Positions 1-5,134 of a stretch of DNA of 5,151 nucleotides are shown here, piece after piece; the first letter of the stretch is position 1, and every line of letters begins with the position of its first letter. Source of the stretch: an uncultured Dehalococcoidia bacterium (GTDB lineage Bacteria; Chloroflexota; Dehalococcoidia; Lucifugimonadales; GCA-2712585); NCBI GenBank assembly GCA_913052045.1, contig CAJXDJ010000088.1, forward strand, positions 1-5,151. The letters are read 5' to 3'. A program made the position numbers and the translations under genes. The notes under the pieces were generated by a model. That model was not told the DNA's origin. It saw nothing but the letters and a program-made list of their open reading frames with translations, and made no database searches.

Positions 1-2
1 TT

Positions 3-542
3 GATGCTTGCCCAACGCAGGCACTGGGAGAGTATGAGATCTACGCAGAAAAATGTATTTCCTATTTAACAATTGAGCATCGGGGAGATTTATCCGATAA
101 TAATTCAGAATTACATCATTGGATTTATGGCTGTGATATATGTCAGGAAGTTTGTCCCGTTAACCTGAAAGCTATGACAACAAACGAAGAGAGTTTCCAA
201 GTGAATGTATTTGATGACTTTGATTTAGGAAAACTTTTGGACATAGATGAAGAGGAATTCAGGATACTTTTTGCTGGTAGTTCTCTCAAAAGAGCTAAAC
301 TTACGGGACTCAAGCGGAATCTTTGTGTGGTATTGGGAAATCTTGGAGATGAGAATTCAGTCCCAGTTTTAAATCGAGCACTCAATGATGATAAGGCGAT
401 AGTTAGGAGCCACGCTGCATGGGCTTTAGGTCGTATAGGCGGATCGATTGCCTGGCAAGCATTAGAGGCTGCTGTCGGGATTGAACAAGATCAAGAGGTA
501 AAAAAAGAAATTCTAACCGCCTTAGTAGTGGATACAATATAA
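3..542 (+). CDS. queG: Epoxyqueuosine reductase QueG, C-terminal part (5' end outside window)
   Basis: QueG is the cytoplasmic cobalamin- and [4Fe-4S]-dependent enzyme that reduces epoxyqueuosine to queuosine at the tRNA wobble position, the last step of queuosine synthesis. The open frame enters from the left edge; the first complete codon is at 3 and the stop is TAA at 540-542. The visible 179 residues start with DACPTQAL, the end of one ferredoxin-type cluster motif. After YEIYAEKCISYLTIEHRG comes the second cluster motif, GCDICQEVCP, at 129-158 (C-x2-C-x3-CP). The tail is a HEAT-like helical repeat region with the family pattern around 301-460: a GL-RN---LGNLGD helix followed by VR-HAAWALGRIGG. 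The catalytic N-terminal part lies outside the window. The ATG at 174 is internal, because the cluster motifs are upstream and in frame. The gene is convergent with the cinA-like gene, with a 69-bp gap. I am confident of the family. Confidence 0.95.
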   Translation, partial: DACPTQALGEYEIYAEKCISYLTIEHRGDLSDNNSELHHWIYGCDICQEVCPVNLKAMTTNEESFQVNVFDDFDLGKLLDIDEEEFRILFAGSSLKRAKLTGLKRNLCVVLGNLGDENSVPVLNRALNDDKAIVRSHAAWALGRIGGSIAWQALEAAVGIEQDQEVKKEILTALVVDTI

Positions 543-611
543 TTGGAAATAGTCATCCATTTCTTCTCGCATCGACAATGATCTAGTCTTAATTAAAGTC
601 CTAGGGGAATT

Positions 612-1112
612 CTAGAGCTCACTTAGATAGAGATGGAGCATTTCCAGTGAAACACTAGCGGATTGATGCCTGGTCTGGTCTCTGTTTTCTTTGAATAAAT
701 GTTCTGTGCAGTAGTCCTCACCATTTTTGTTGGATAGTGCTATATAGAAGAGGCCGGTAGGTTTGGCTGGGGTGCCCCCACTAGGGCCCGCGATTCCTGT
801 CTCGGCTAAACCCAGATCTGAATCGAAAAGAGTTCTTACTCGGACGGCCATTTCCAAGGCCATTTCTTTGCTAACTGAGCCATGGGTGTAAATTAATGAT
901 TCAGAAATTCCGAGAATAGTGAGTTTAGAATGTTTAGAATATGGAGATATGCCGCCACGGAAAAATCGCGAGCTTCCCGGTTCTCTGGTGAGCAAATAAC
1001 TAATCAATCCACAATTGGTTGCTTCGGCAATTGCTAGCGTTAGGTTTAGGTTCAGGAGAGAATTCTTGATAATCTTACATGTCTCTTCGAGCATAGCCTG
1101 CATTATACTCAA
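612..1112 (-). CDS. CinA C-terminal domain / PncC-like nicotinamide-nucleotide amidase homologue, catalytic Ser replaced
   Basis: This is a stand-alone CinA C-terminal domain of 166 residues, the usual length of PncC, which deamidates NMN in pyridine nucleotide recycling. The CinA N-terminal (COG1058-like) domain is absent. Family landmarks are PGSS (45-48), GGISPYS with Y58 and K63, the HGSVS segment, and TGIAGPSGGTP (105-114). The normal AESCTGG motif reads AEATNCG (29-35), so the residue aligned with the serine nucleophile is Ala31, while the Tyr and Lys partners remain at the family spacing (+27, +32). The protein may be inactive as an amidase or use other chemistry. I chose the TTG start at 1110-1112 because AAGGAG (1118-1123) lies 5 nt upstream and the length then matches the family. 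ATG at 1143-1145 has no Shine-Dalgarno and would overlap the divergent promoter; ATG at 1101-1103 is a third option. The gene is divergent from the SDR operon. Confidence 0.88.
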   Translation of the reverse strand: MSIMQAMLEETCKIIKNSLLNLNLTLAIAEATNCGLISYLLTREPGSSRFFRGGISPYSKHSKLTILGISESLIYTHGSVSKEMALEMAVRVRTLFDSDLGLAETGIAGPSGGTPAKPTGLFYIALSNKNGEDYCTEHLFKENRDQTRHQSASVSLEMLHLYLSEL

Positions 1113-1117
1113 TATAG

Positions 1118-1123
1118 CTCCTT
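1118..1123 (-). promoter_or_regulatory. Ribosome binding site AAGGAG deciding a TTG start
   Basis: AAGGAG on the minus strand is followed by the 5-nt spacer CTATA and then TTG at 1112-1110, in frame with the CinA-like protein. The upstream ATG at 1145 has no purine-rich site before it, and the ATG at 1103 would need a 14-nt spacer. The site overlaps by two bases the -35 hexamer of the divergent SDR promoter, so the two start regions are tightly packed. Confidence 0.6.
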
Positions 1124-1150
1124 GCGACCCATAATATAGGGCCATATAAT
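1122..1150 (+). promoter_or_regulatory. Sigma70-type promoter of the SDR operon
   Basis: A perfect -10 box TATAAT (1145-1150) follows TTGCGA (1122-1127; four of six consensus bases) at the ideal 17-bp spacing. Predicted transcription start is near 1157, giving a leader of about 29 nt that contains the GGAG of the first SDR (1178-1181, 4 nt before its ATG). I see no clear operator inverted repeat in the leader. Confidence 0.7.
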
Positions 1151-1185
1151 GCGGTTACTACGGTAGTTATGAAATTTGGAGTGCG

Positions 1186-1959
1186 ATGGCAGATAGATTA
1201 AAGAATAAGGTTGCTATTATTGTGGGCGGAGCTACCGGCATTGGCAGAGCGACTGCTCTGCGGTTCGTTAAAGAGGGTGCGATGGTCATGATAGCCGATC
1301 GTAATGTATCAGAGATGGAAAAAACGCTACAACTTTCGCGCCAGTATGGCTCGGATGTGGATCAGGTAGTGGTTGATGTCTCAAAATGGAACCAAGTCGA
1401 AAATATGGTTGATGTGACCATGAGGAGATATGGACGAGTCGATGTCCTAGTAAATCTAGCTGCGGTTCTTATGCTGACAGGCCCGTTGGTAGAAGTTGAA
1501 GAACGTCAGTGGGATATGATTATGGACATTAACTTGAAGGGCAGTTTTTTTACTATGAAGGCAACGATACCCCATATGATTAAAACTGGTGGCGGATCAA
1601 TAATCAATGTAGCGTCCTCTGCTGCGATAGATGCATTTACTAGATCATTACCATATAACGTTAGTAAAGCTGGATTACAACATTTGACCAATGTGGCCGC
1701 GGGCGAATATACGAGTCAGGGGATTCGGATTAACTGTGTTATTCCTGGGTCTGTCGATACACCACAGGCTAGGGGGAGTACTCAAAGCCATGAAAGCATA
1801 AAAAACTCGATGCTGCGTCACCCCATGGGTAGAATAGGAAAACCGGAAGAACTAGCTAATGTTATCTTGTTTTTGGCGTCTGACGAAGCCTCTTATGTTT
1901 CCGGCTCTACCTATATCGCGGATGGCGGAGCTCAGAACTCTGGTCGAAGAAACTATTAG
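1186..1959 (+). CDS. SDR-family NAD(P)-dependent oxidoreductase 1 (classical, FabG-like)
   Basis: This is a 257-residue classical short-chain dehydrogenase/reductase, which interconverts an alcohol and a ketone with a nicotinamide cofactor in the cytoplasm. The Rossmann glycine motif is VGGATGIG (13-20), with Val13 where Thr is usual. Asp38 at the end of beta-2 suggests NAD(H) over NADP(H), and Asp64-Val65 is the adenine-binding pair. The NNAG motif is changed to NLAA (90-93). The catalytic tetrad is intact: Asn116, Ser144, Tyr157 and Lys161 (PYNVSKAG). PG (187-188), DT (191-192) and a C-terminal VSGSTYIADGGA complete the fold. The ATG start has GGAG 4 nt upstream. It is first in a three-gene unit and about 53% identical, without gaps, to the third gene. 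The substrate cannot be read from sequence; sugar, steroid, cyclic alcohol or 3-oxoacyl substrates are all possible. Confidence 0.95.
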   Translation: MADRLKNKVAIIVGGATGIGRATALRFVKEGAMVMIADRNVSEMEKTLQLSRQYGSDVDQVVVDVSKWNQVENMVDVTMRRYGRVDVLVNLAAVLMLTGPLVEVEERQWDMIMDINLKGSFFTMKATIPHMIKTGGGSIINVASSAAIDAFTRSLPYNVSKAGLQHLTNVAAGEYTSQGIRINCVIPGSVDTPQARGSTQSHESIKNSMLRHPMGRIGKPEELANVILFLASDEASYVSGSTYIADGGAQNSGRRNY

Positions 1960-1971
1960 CGATGGTGATAT

Positions 1972-2211
1972 ATGGATAAATTAATAGACATTGTTAATCG
2001 TGCTATAGAGGATTATGGATTTAGGCAGATAGCCCAATGGAGCCCGGAAGATGTTGTTGAAATGTGGGATCTCACCAATGAGGAAGCAGGTGTGTTAACT
2101 GGACCTATAAAAATGGCCTTAGATATGCTGCCAATTCCTGTGGAGCCTGATGATTATATCAGTGAAAAAGCCCGATTTAGACAAATTATTGATAAGGCTC
2201 TACGCACATAA
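1972..2211 (+). CDS. Small acidic helical protein between the two SDRs, function unknown
   Basis: This 79-residue protein has no recognised enzymatic motif. It looks mostly helical and acidic, with no signal peptide or membrane segment. The layout is an N-terminal helix (LIDIVNRAIEDYGFRQI, 4-20), then SPEDVVEMWDLTNEEAGVL (24-42), then a proline-rich link (PIPVEPDD, 54-61) and a C-terminal helix. The pattern of R-A-x2-D-x2-FR, then PE, then D-L-T-x-E-E-x3-L resembles small proteins annotated as Franean1_4349-type RiPP precursors or LigA-like (protocatechuate 4,5-dioxygenase alpha-type) subunits. That is recalled similarity, not a search result. FRQI occurs twice (17-20, 69-72). It starts 12 nt after the SDR 1 stop with a weak GGTG site and ends 4 nt before SDR 2, so the three genes are probably cotranscribed. 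It could be an accessory subunit, a peptide substrate or an unrelated small protein. Confidence 0.75.
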   Translation: MDKLIDIVNRAIEDYGFRQIAQWSPEDVVEMWDLTNEEAGVLTGPIKMALDMLPIPVEPDDYISEKARFRQIIDKALRT

Positions 2212-2215
2212 TAAT

Positions 2216-2986
2216 ATGCCTGGTAGGTTAAATAATAAAGTTTGCTTAATCACTGGTGGCGCATCGGGGATAGGGCGGGCTGTGACTATCAGATTCTTGG
2301 AAGAGGGGGGGACAGTTGTGGTGGTTGATAGGAACAGAGCTGCGATTAAGGAAACTTTAGAGATTGCGAGAACTGTTAGCACTAAAGTTGAATCAATTGA
2401 AGCTGACGTATCTAAGTTAGACCAGGTAGAAAATATGATCCGTTCAACCGTAGACAAATTTGGCCACCTAGATGTCCTAGTGAATGGAGCAGGAGTATTG
2501 GTGCTAACTCAGGAGGCTGAGCATGTTGAAGAAAGAGAATGGGACCTGATTATGAATACTAACTTGAAGGGACTGTTTTTCTGTTGTAAATATGCGCTTC
2601 CTGAAATGGTGAGAAGTGGTGGAGGATCCATAGTAAACATAGCTTCGATTACCGGCATTCAGGGATATTCGCGGTCCCTGCCATATTCTGTTAGCAAAGC
2701 TGGTGTTATTCACTTAACATTTGTGCTTGCTAATCAGTATACACGTAGGGGCGTCAGGGTGAATGCTGTGGCTCCAGGATCTATTGATACTCATCAGGCT
2801 CGGGGCAGTAGCCAAAGTGTGGGCGCTTTGGACATAGTGGCCCAAAACCATCCAATGAAACGCATTGGTAAAGCAAGCGAGATGGCCGAAGTGATTCTGT
2901 TCCTGGCATCTGAAGAATCCTCTTTTATTAGCGGGGAGACAATTCTTGCCGATGGTGGATCATGGGCGGGGGGAGGGCATGTTTAA
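2216..2986 (+). CDS. SDR-family NAD(P)-dependent oxidoreductase 2 (paralogue of the upstream SDR)
   Basis: This 256-residue classical SDR aligns without gaps to the first SDR of the operon through ILADGG near the C-terminus, at about 53% identity by hand count. Its motifs are canonical: TGGASGIG (13-20), Asp38 (NAD(H) preference inferred), DV (64-65), NGAG (90-93), and the tetrad Asn116, Ser144, Tyr157, Lys161. Both paralogues share the segment QARGS-QS near 194-201, in the substrate-loop region, so their substrates are probably related. The ATG at 2216 gives the normal N-terminus (MPGRLNNKV); extension to 2150 would add 22 residues that overlap the previous gene and match nothing in the family. 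The start lies 4 nt after the preceding TAA with no good Shine-Dalgarno at normal distance, which suggests translational coupling. The stop TAA (2984-2986) overlaps the stop of the convergent hydrolase gene. Confidence 0.95.
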   Translation: MPGRLNNKVCLITGGASGIGRAVTIRFLEEGGTVVVVDRNRAAIKETLEIARTVSTKVESIEADVSKLDQVENMIRSTVDKFGHLDVLVNGAGVLVLTQEAEHVEEREWDLIMNTNLKGLFFCCKYALPEMVRSGGGSIVNIASITGIQGYSRSLPYSVSKAGVIHLTFVLANQYTRRGVRVNAVAPGSIDTHQARGSSQSVGALDIVAQNHPMKRIGKASEMAEVILFLASEESSFISGETILADGGSWAGGGHV

Positions 2987-2998
2987 CTTAAACATGCC
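2976..2998. terminator. Perfect palindrome at convergent stop codons, likely bidirectional terminator
   Basis: GGCATGTTTAA and its exact reverse complement TTAAACATGCC flank a single central C at 2987, so the arms are 11 bp. In RNA a few more G-U and A-U pairs extend the base on the plus-strand transcript, followed by the short run TTT (2999-3001). The arms encode the last codons of both convergent genes, and both TAA stops lie in the loop-proximal part. No long T tract follows on either strand, so the termination role is inferred. Confidence 0.6.
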
Positions 2999-4095
2999 TT
3001 TATAGCATCAGAGAGTGCTCCAAGGCGTTTAGCATTTGATTCAGGCTCACGTACACCATTGGTCAGAATGGCAACACCTAGTTTGTGGTTAATGTCCATC
3101 CATCCTACGCAACTTCCTAATCCTCCATGTCCAACAGAATGGTCAAATCTACCTTCTCCAGATGGTGACCCCATCGAGGGATCGTCTATAGCCCAACCTA
3201 GACCCAACTTTACCCATCGTGGATAGTCAGCAGCCTTGTCCAAGCCTTCAAGTTGTTGAACGGCAGCGCCTTTGATCGCTCCGGGTCTCATGATGTCGAC
3301 TCCGTCTAAAGAACCGCCCATTGATAACATGCCGTAAAATCGAGCCAGATCACGAGCCGTCGATATACCGTTTGATGCTGGGATGATAGCTTGGTGTGCT
3401 TTGGAAGTGTTGAAAAACTCGAGCTTCTTGGAGTCGGAGAATCCTTCCATGCCATAAACCGTGGCGACTCTGGCTTCTTTTTCCGGGGGTAGTCCAATGT
3501 GGAAATCGTTTATGCCAATCGGGTCAAAGACCTCATCTTGAAGAAATCGACTGATTACACGCCCATCTATACGTCTGACTATCTCTCCAATAACAAACCC
3601 CATGTTCCAGGAGTGATAGGCGATGGTTTCGCCAGGTTTATAAATAGGTTTTGCTTCCTCCATCGCTTTAGTTACCTTATCCCAATCTAAAACATTCGTG
3701 TAGTTTAGAGTAGCGGGTGTTTGTGGGAATCCAGCGGTATGCGTAAGAATATGCCGGAAATTTATTGTTTCTTTGCCATTTGCGCCAAATTCAGGCCAGT
3801 ACTCTTGAAGAAAATGCCCAAGTTCTAGTTGGCCACGCTCCCACAATATATGCCAAGCGAATGCTGATATAGCTTTGGTGCACGAGAACGTAACAAACAT
3901 CGTATCGGAATTGACAGGAGTTGCAGTTGGGATATCGGCAATCCCTCCATAAATATCTAGTACTAACTTGCCTCTATGATAAACTGCCATTGATGCCCCA
4001 GGATGCAAACCTGAGTCAAGTTGTTCTTGAAATAATGTTTTTAATTCAGAGAGTTTTTCCGGGGACAAAGTCGGGGTTGTGTTTCCCTGTGACAT
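2983..4095 (-). CDS. Serine hydrolase, beta-lactamase / family VIII carboxylesterase (EstB-like)
   Basis: This 370-residue protein has the penicillin-binding/class C beta-lactamase fold. Such members usually hydrolyse esters of small acyl chains, sometimes beta-lactams or amides. The SxxK motif is Ser71-Cys-Thr-Lys74, giving the nucleophile and general base. LTHTAG (117-122) matches the family LLTHTSG signature. Tyr160 in YHSWN is the expected catalytic tyrosine. NGISTARDLARFYG (242-255), GLGW (298-301) and HGG (323-325, in place of the lactamase KTG) complete the pattern. No signal peptide or lipobox is seen at the chosen start, so a cytoplasmic enzyme is likely. The start is ATG 4095 because AGGAG (4103-4107) lies 7 nt upstream; the ATG at 4131 coincides with the predicted transcription start and adds 12 basic residues. 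It converges on SDR 2, with the stops overlapping. The substrate is unknown. Confidence 0.93.
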   Translation of the reverse strand: MSQGNTTPTLSPEKLSELKTLFQEQLDSGLHPGASMAVYHRGKLVLDIYGGIADIPTATPVNSDTMFVTFSCTKAISAFAWHILWERGQLELGHFLQEYWPEFGANGKETINFRHILTHTAGFPQTPATLNYTNVLDWDKVTKAMEEAKPIYKPGETIAYHSWNMGFVIGEIVRRIDGRVISRFLQDEVFDPIGINDFHIGLPPEKEARVATVYGMEGFSDSKKLEFFNTSKAHQAIIPASNGISTARDLARFYGMLSMGGSLDGVDIMRPGAIKGAAVQQLEGLDKAADYPRWVKLGLGWAIDDPSMGSPSGEGRFDHSVGHGGLGSCVGWMDINHKLGVAILTNGVREPESNAKRLGALSDAIKACLS

Positions 4096-4102
4096 TAGGA
4101 TT

Positions 4103-4107
4103 CTCCT
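4103..4107 (-). promoter_or_regulatory. Ribosome binding site of the serine hydrolase
   Basis: AGGAG on the minus strand sits 7 nt before ATG 4095 and fixes the start over the in-frame ATG at 4131, which has no comparable site. Confidence 0.7.
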
Positions 4108-4137
4108 AGAATGGGATGGCTTTTTATACAAGTACTC

Positions 4138-4167
4138 AATATAACTTTTGAAAACACATCAGGTCAA
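4138..4167 (-). promoter_or_regulatory. Probable sigma70-type promoter of the serine hydrolase
   Basis: Reading the minus strand, TTGACC (4167-4162) is followed by TATATT (4143-4138) at 18 bp, or by TTATAT (4144-4139) at 17 bp. The predicted transcription start near 4131 gives a leader of about 36 nt containing the AGGAG site. Confidence 0.55.
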
Positions 4168-4280
4168 TTCTTAATGTGATTCCACACAGGCTGGATGATA
4201 TTATTGATTTGCGGATTGGTAAGGTTAAGTCCATATCTATTAGTTGTTTTATTGTAAAAAAGTTCAATTGAATAAATCGA

Positions 4281-4550
4281 ATGAGCTATTTGAAAATTAA
4301 AGTTCAAACAAATGCGAAACATTCGGGAGTAGTTAATTTCATAGGAGGCGTCTTGAAAGTTAGGGTCCGAGCTGTTCCTGTTGATGGGAAAGCGAATCTG
4401 GAGTTAGTCGATCTCTTAGGTAAAATTCTGAAATTGGATTCCTCCGAAATACGACTTGTAAGAGGTTTTCGTAGTAGGGATAAATTGGTTGAGCTAAAGG
4501 GTATATCCGATGAAGAAATCGGCCAAAGAATTTCGATAAACGCGAGCTAG
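4281..4550 (+). CDS. DUF167 / YggU family protein
   Basis: This 89-residue protein belongs to the YggU/DUF167 family of small conserved proteins, whose biochemical function is not established. It shows the full family pattern: an N-terminal strand LKIKVQTNAKHSGVV (4-18), GGVLKVRVRAVPVDGKAN (22-39) with the signature PVDGKAN at 33-39, a central helix ending LKL, then LVRGFRSRDKLVEL (59-72) with the RG-x2-SR-x-K motif. The length is typical. The ATG is the first possible start: an in-frame TGA lies 12 nt upstream. There is no recognisable Shine-Dalgarno, so initiation may be leaderless or weak. It is divergent from the serine hydrolase, with a 185-bp gap. No clear terminator follows it directly. 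Confidence 0.92.
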   Translation: MSYLKIKVQTNAKHSGVVNFIGGVLKVRVRAVPVDGKANLELVDLLGKILKLDSSEIRLVRGFRSRDKLVELKGISDEEIGQRISINAS

Positions 4551-4721
4551 AAATATTTTATTTATATATAACGACCTGCGAAAAACTTATAGATGAACAT
4601 GGCAAAACCAACACCAATTCGAACCAGAGGTCTCTGATCTTGTCCTAGTACATCATTTTGTAGAAAACCAGGGTGATTTAGTGGGAATTCCTTTCAGGCT
4701 TATTGTTGTTATCGTTCATTC
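4551..4721. other. Intergenic stretch with no supported gene
   Basis: This 171-bp AT-rich segment after the DUF167 gene contains no convincing open frame on either strand. There is a short stem around CAGAG/CTCTG near 4625-4640 and a T-loop-like GGTTCGAA string on the minus strand, but neither folds into a recognisable RNA. Together with the uncertain features to its right, the whole 4551-5151 region has low coding density. Confidence 0.5.
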
Positions 4722-4955
4722 TTACAAATGCTGAATTAGGGCGCCTAACACCATCAGTTGTATAAGAGTTAAGGCAGCAAAACCACCAAGAATCAGCTTA
4801 TTTAATTTTTGATAATTTGATTTGGACTCAGATTTGATTTCTTCTAAAGAATTAGTTAATGCAGAGAACCCTTGTTCTCTTATGGATTGGGATAGAGAAG
4901 AAAGTTCATCGAATGCTTTACCCAAACCTTCTGTAAGTTTTCCAATCATCTCCAC
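4722..4955 (-). CDS. Possible small coiled-coil, tail-anchored membrane protein
   Basis: I do not recognise this 77-residue frame. Residues 1-50 are hydrophilic and heptad-like (LTEGLGKAFDELSSLSQSI, then LTNSLEEIKSESKSNYQKL), consistent with a helical coiled coil. Residues 54-74 form one clear hydrophobic segment (LILGGFAALTLIQLMVLGALI) preceded by lysines at 50 and 53, predicting a single membrane span with the N-terminus in the cytoplasm. The start is uncertain: GTG at 4953-4955 has only a weak AGAG 3 nt upstream; ATG at 4947-4949 is an alternative. The same frame stays open, with the same helical character, for about 18 codons further upstream (to a TGA near 5008-5010) without an ATG. The protein could therefore be a decayed or truncated version of a longer one. 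The opposite-strand frame at 4822-5007 lacks such order and is probably a shadow. Confidence 0.5.
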   Translation of the reverse strand: MEMIGKLTEGLGKAFDELSSLSQSIREQGFSALTNSLEEIKSESKSNYQKLNKLILGGFAALTLIQLMVLGALIQHL

Positions 4956-5036
4956 TGACTCTACTAGGGCTTTTGAGGAGTTAGAATATTTGGATGCTTC
5001 ATCGTAATATCATTCTATGCGTGTAACCACTTAGCT

Positions 5037-5090
5037 TTATCTAAGACTTTCACGAGCTATGCCATCATTGTCTCCATCTAATCTGTATAC
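5037..5090 (-). pseudogene. Remnant of an excalibur-type calcium-binding C-terminal tail
   Basis: Reading the minus strand toward the TAA at 5039-5037, the last residues are VYRLDGDNDGIARESLR. This closely resembles the end of excalibur domains, the extracellular Asp-rich calcium-binding motif (DxDxDGxxCE) often found at the C-terminus of secreted nucleases and surface proteins. The motif cysteine is replaced by Arg (CGT, one transition from TGT). The frame upstream remains open to the window edge at 5150, but it runs through a strong terminator hairpin and shows none of the usual excalibur residues. I therefore read this as a decayed fragment, not a working gene; a short real peptide or the end of a gene lying mainly outside the window cannot be excluded. 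Confidence 0.45.
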
Positions 5091-5103
5091 TTGGACAAAA
5101 CAG

Positions 5104-5134
5104 AAGCCCCCTGGCATAACGCTAGGGGGCTTTT
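5104..5134 (+). terminator. Strong rho-independent terminator
   Basis: AAGCCCCCT (5104-5112) pairs perfectly with AGGGGGCTT (5124-5132). Inside, GGC/GCT adds three more pairs (one G-U), leaving a 5-nt ATAAC loop. TTTT (5131-5134) follows on the plus strand. On the minus strand the hairpin is followed by CTGTTTTG, so it may also stop transcripts entering from the right. No well-supported plus-strand gene lies just upstream (the nearest is DUF167, ending at 4550), so it may mainly serve a gene beyond the right edge. Confidence 0.8.

Noticed and set aside
560..620. Terminator between queG and the cinA-like gene (TTAATTAA and repeated CTAG strings)
   Set aside because: The palindromes are short and AT-only or 4 bp; no GC-containing stem with a T tract can be formed.
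1506..1691. Antisense frames within the SDR, hydrolase and queG genes
   Set aside because: They lie entirely opposite strongly supported coding sequence and show no family motifs.
2150..2215. 22-residue N-terminal extension of SDR 2
   Set aside because: It overlaps the small gene, matches nothing in the SDR family, and the paralogue starts at the position equivalent to ATG 2216.
4096..4131. 12-residue extension of the serine hydrolase from ATG 4131
   Set aside because: There is no ribosome binding site there, and the predicted transcription start falls at about the same position; ATG 4095 has AGGAG at good spacing.
4196..4258. 20-codon hydrophobic plus-strand frame upstream of DUF167
   Set aside because: It is very short, lacks a Shine-Dalgarno and lies in AT-rich sequence where such frames arise by chance.
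4600..4640. tRNA 3'-end or attachment-site remnant on the minus strand (GGTTCGAAT string followed by GCCA)
   Set aside because: The T-loop-like string is present, but the flanking five bases on each side do not pair as a T stem, and no anticodon or D arm is visible, so there is too little to call a tRNA fragment.
4822..5007. 61-aa plus-strand frame opposite the coiled-coil membrane protein
   Set aside because: Its composition shows no domain or segment pattern, whereas the minus-strand frame has a clear coiled coil and membrane span.
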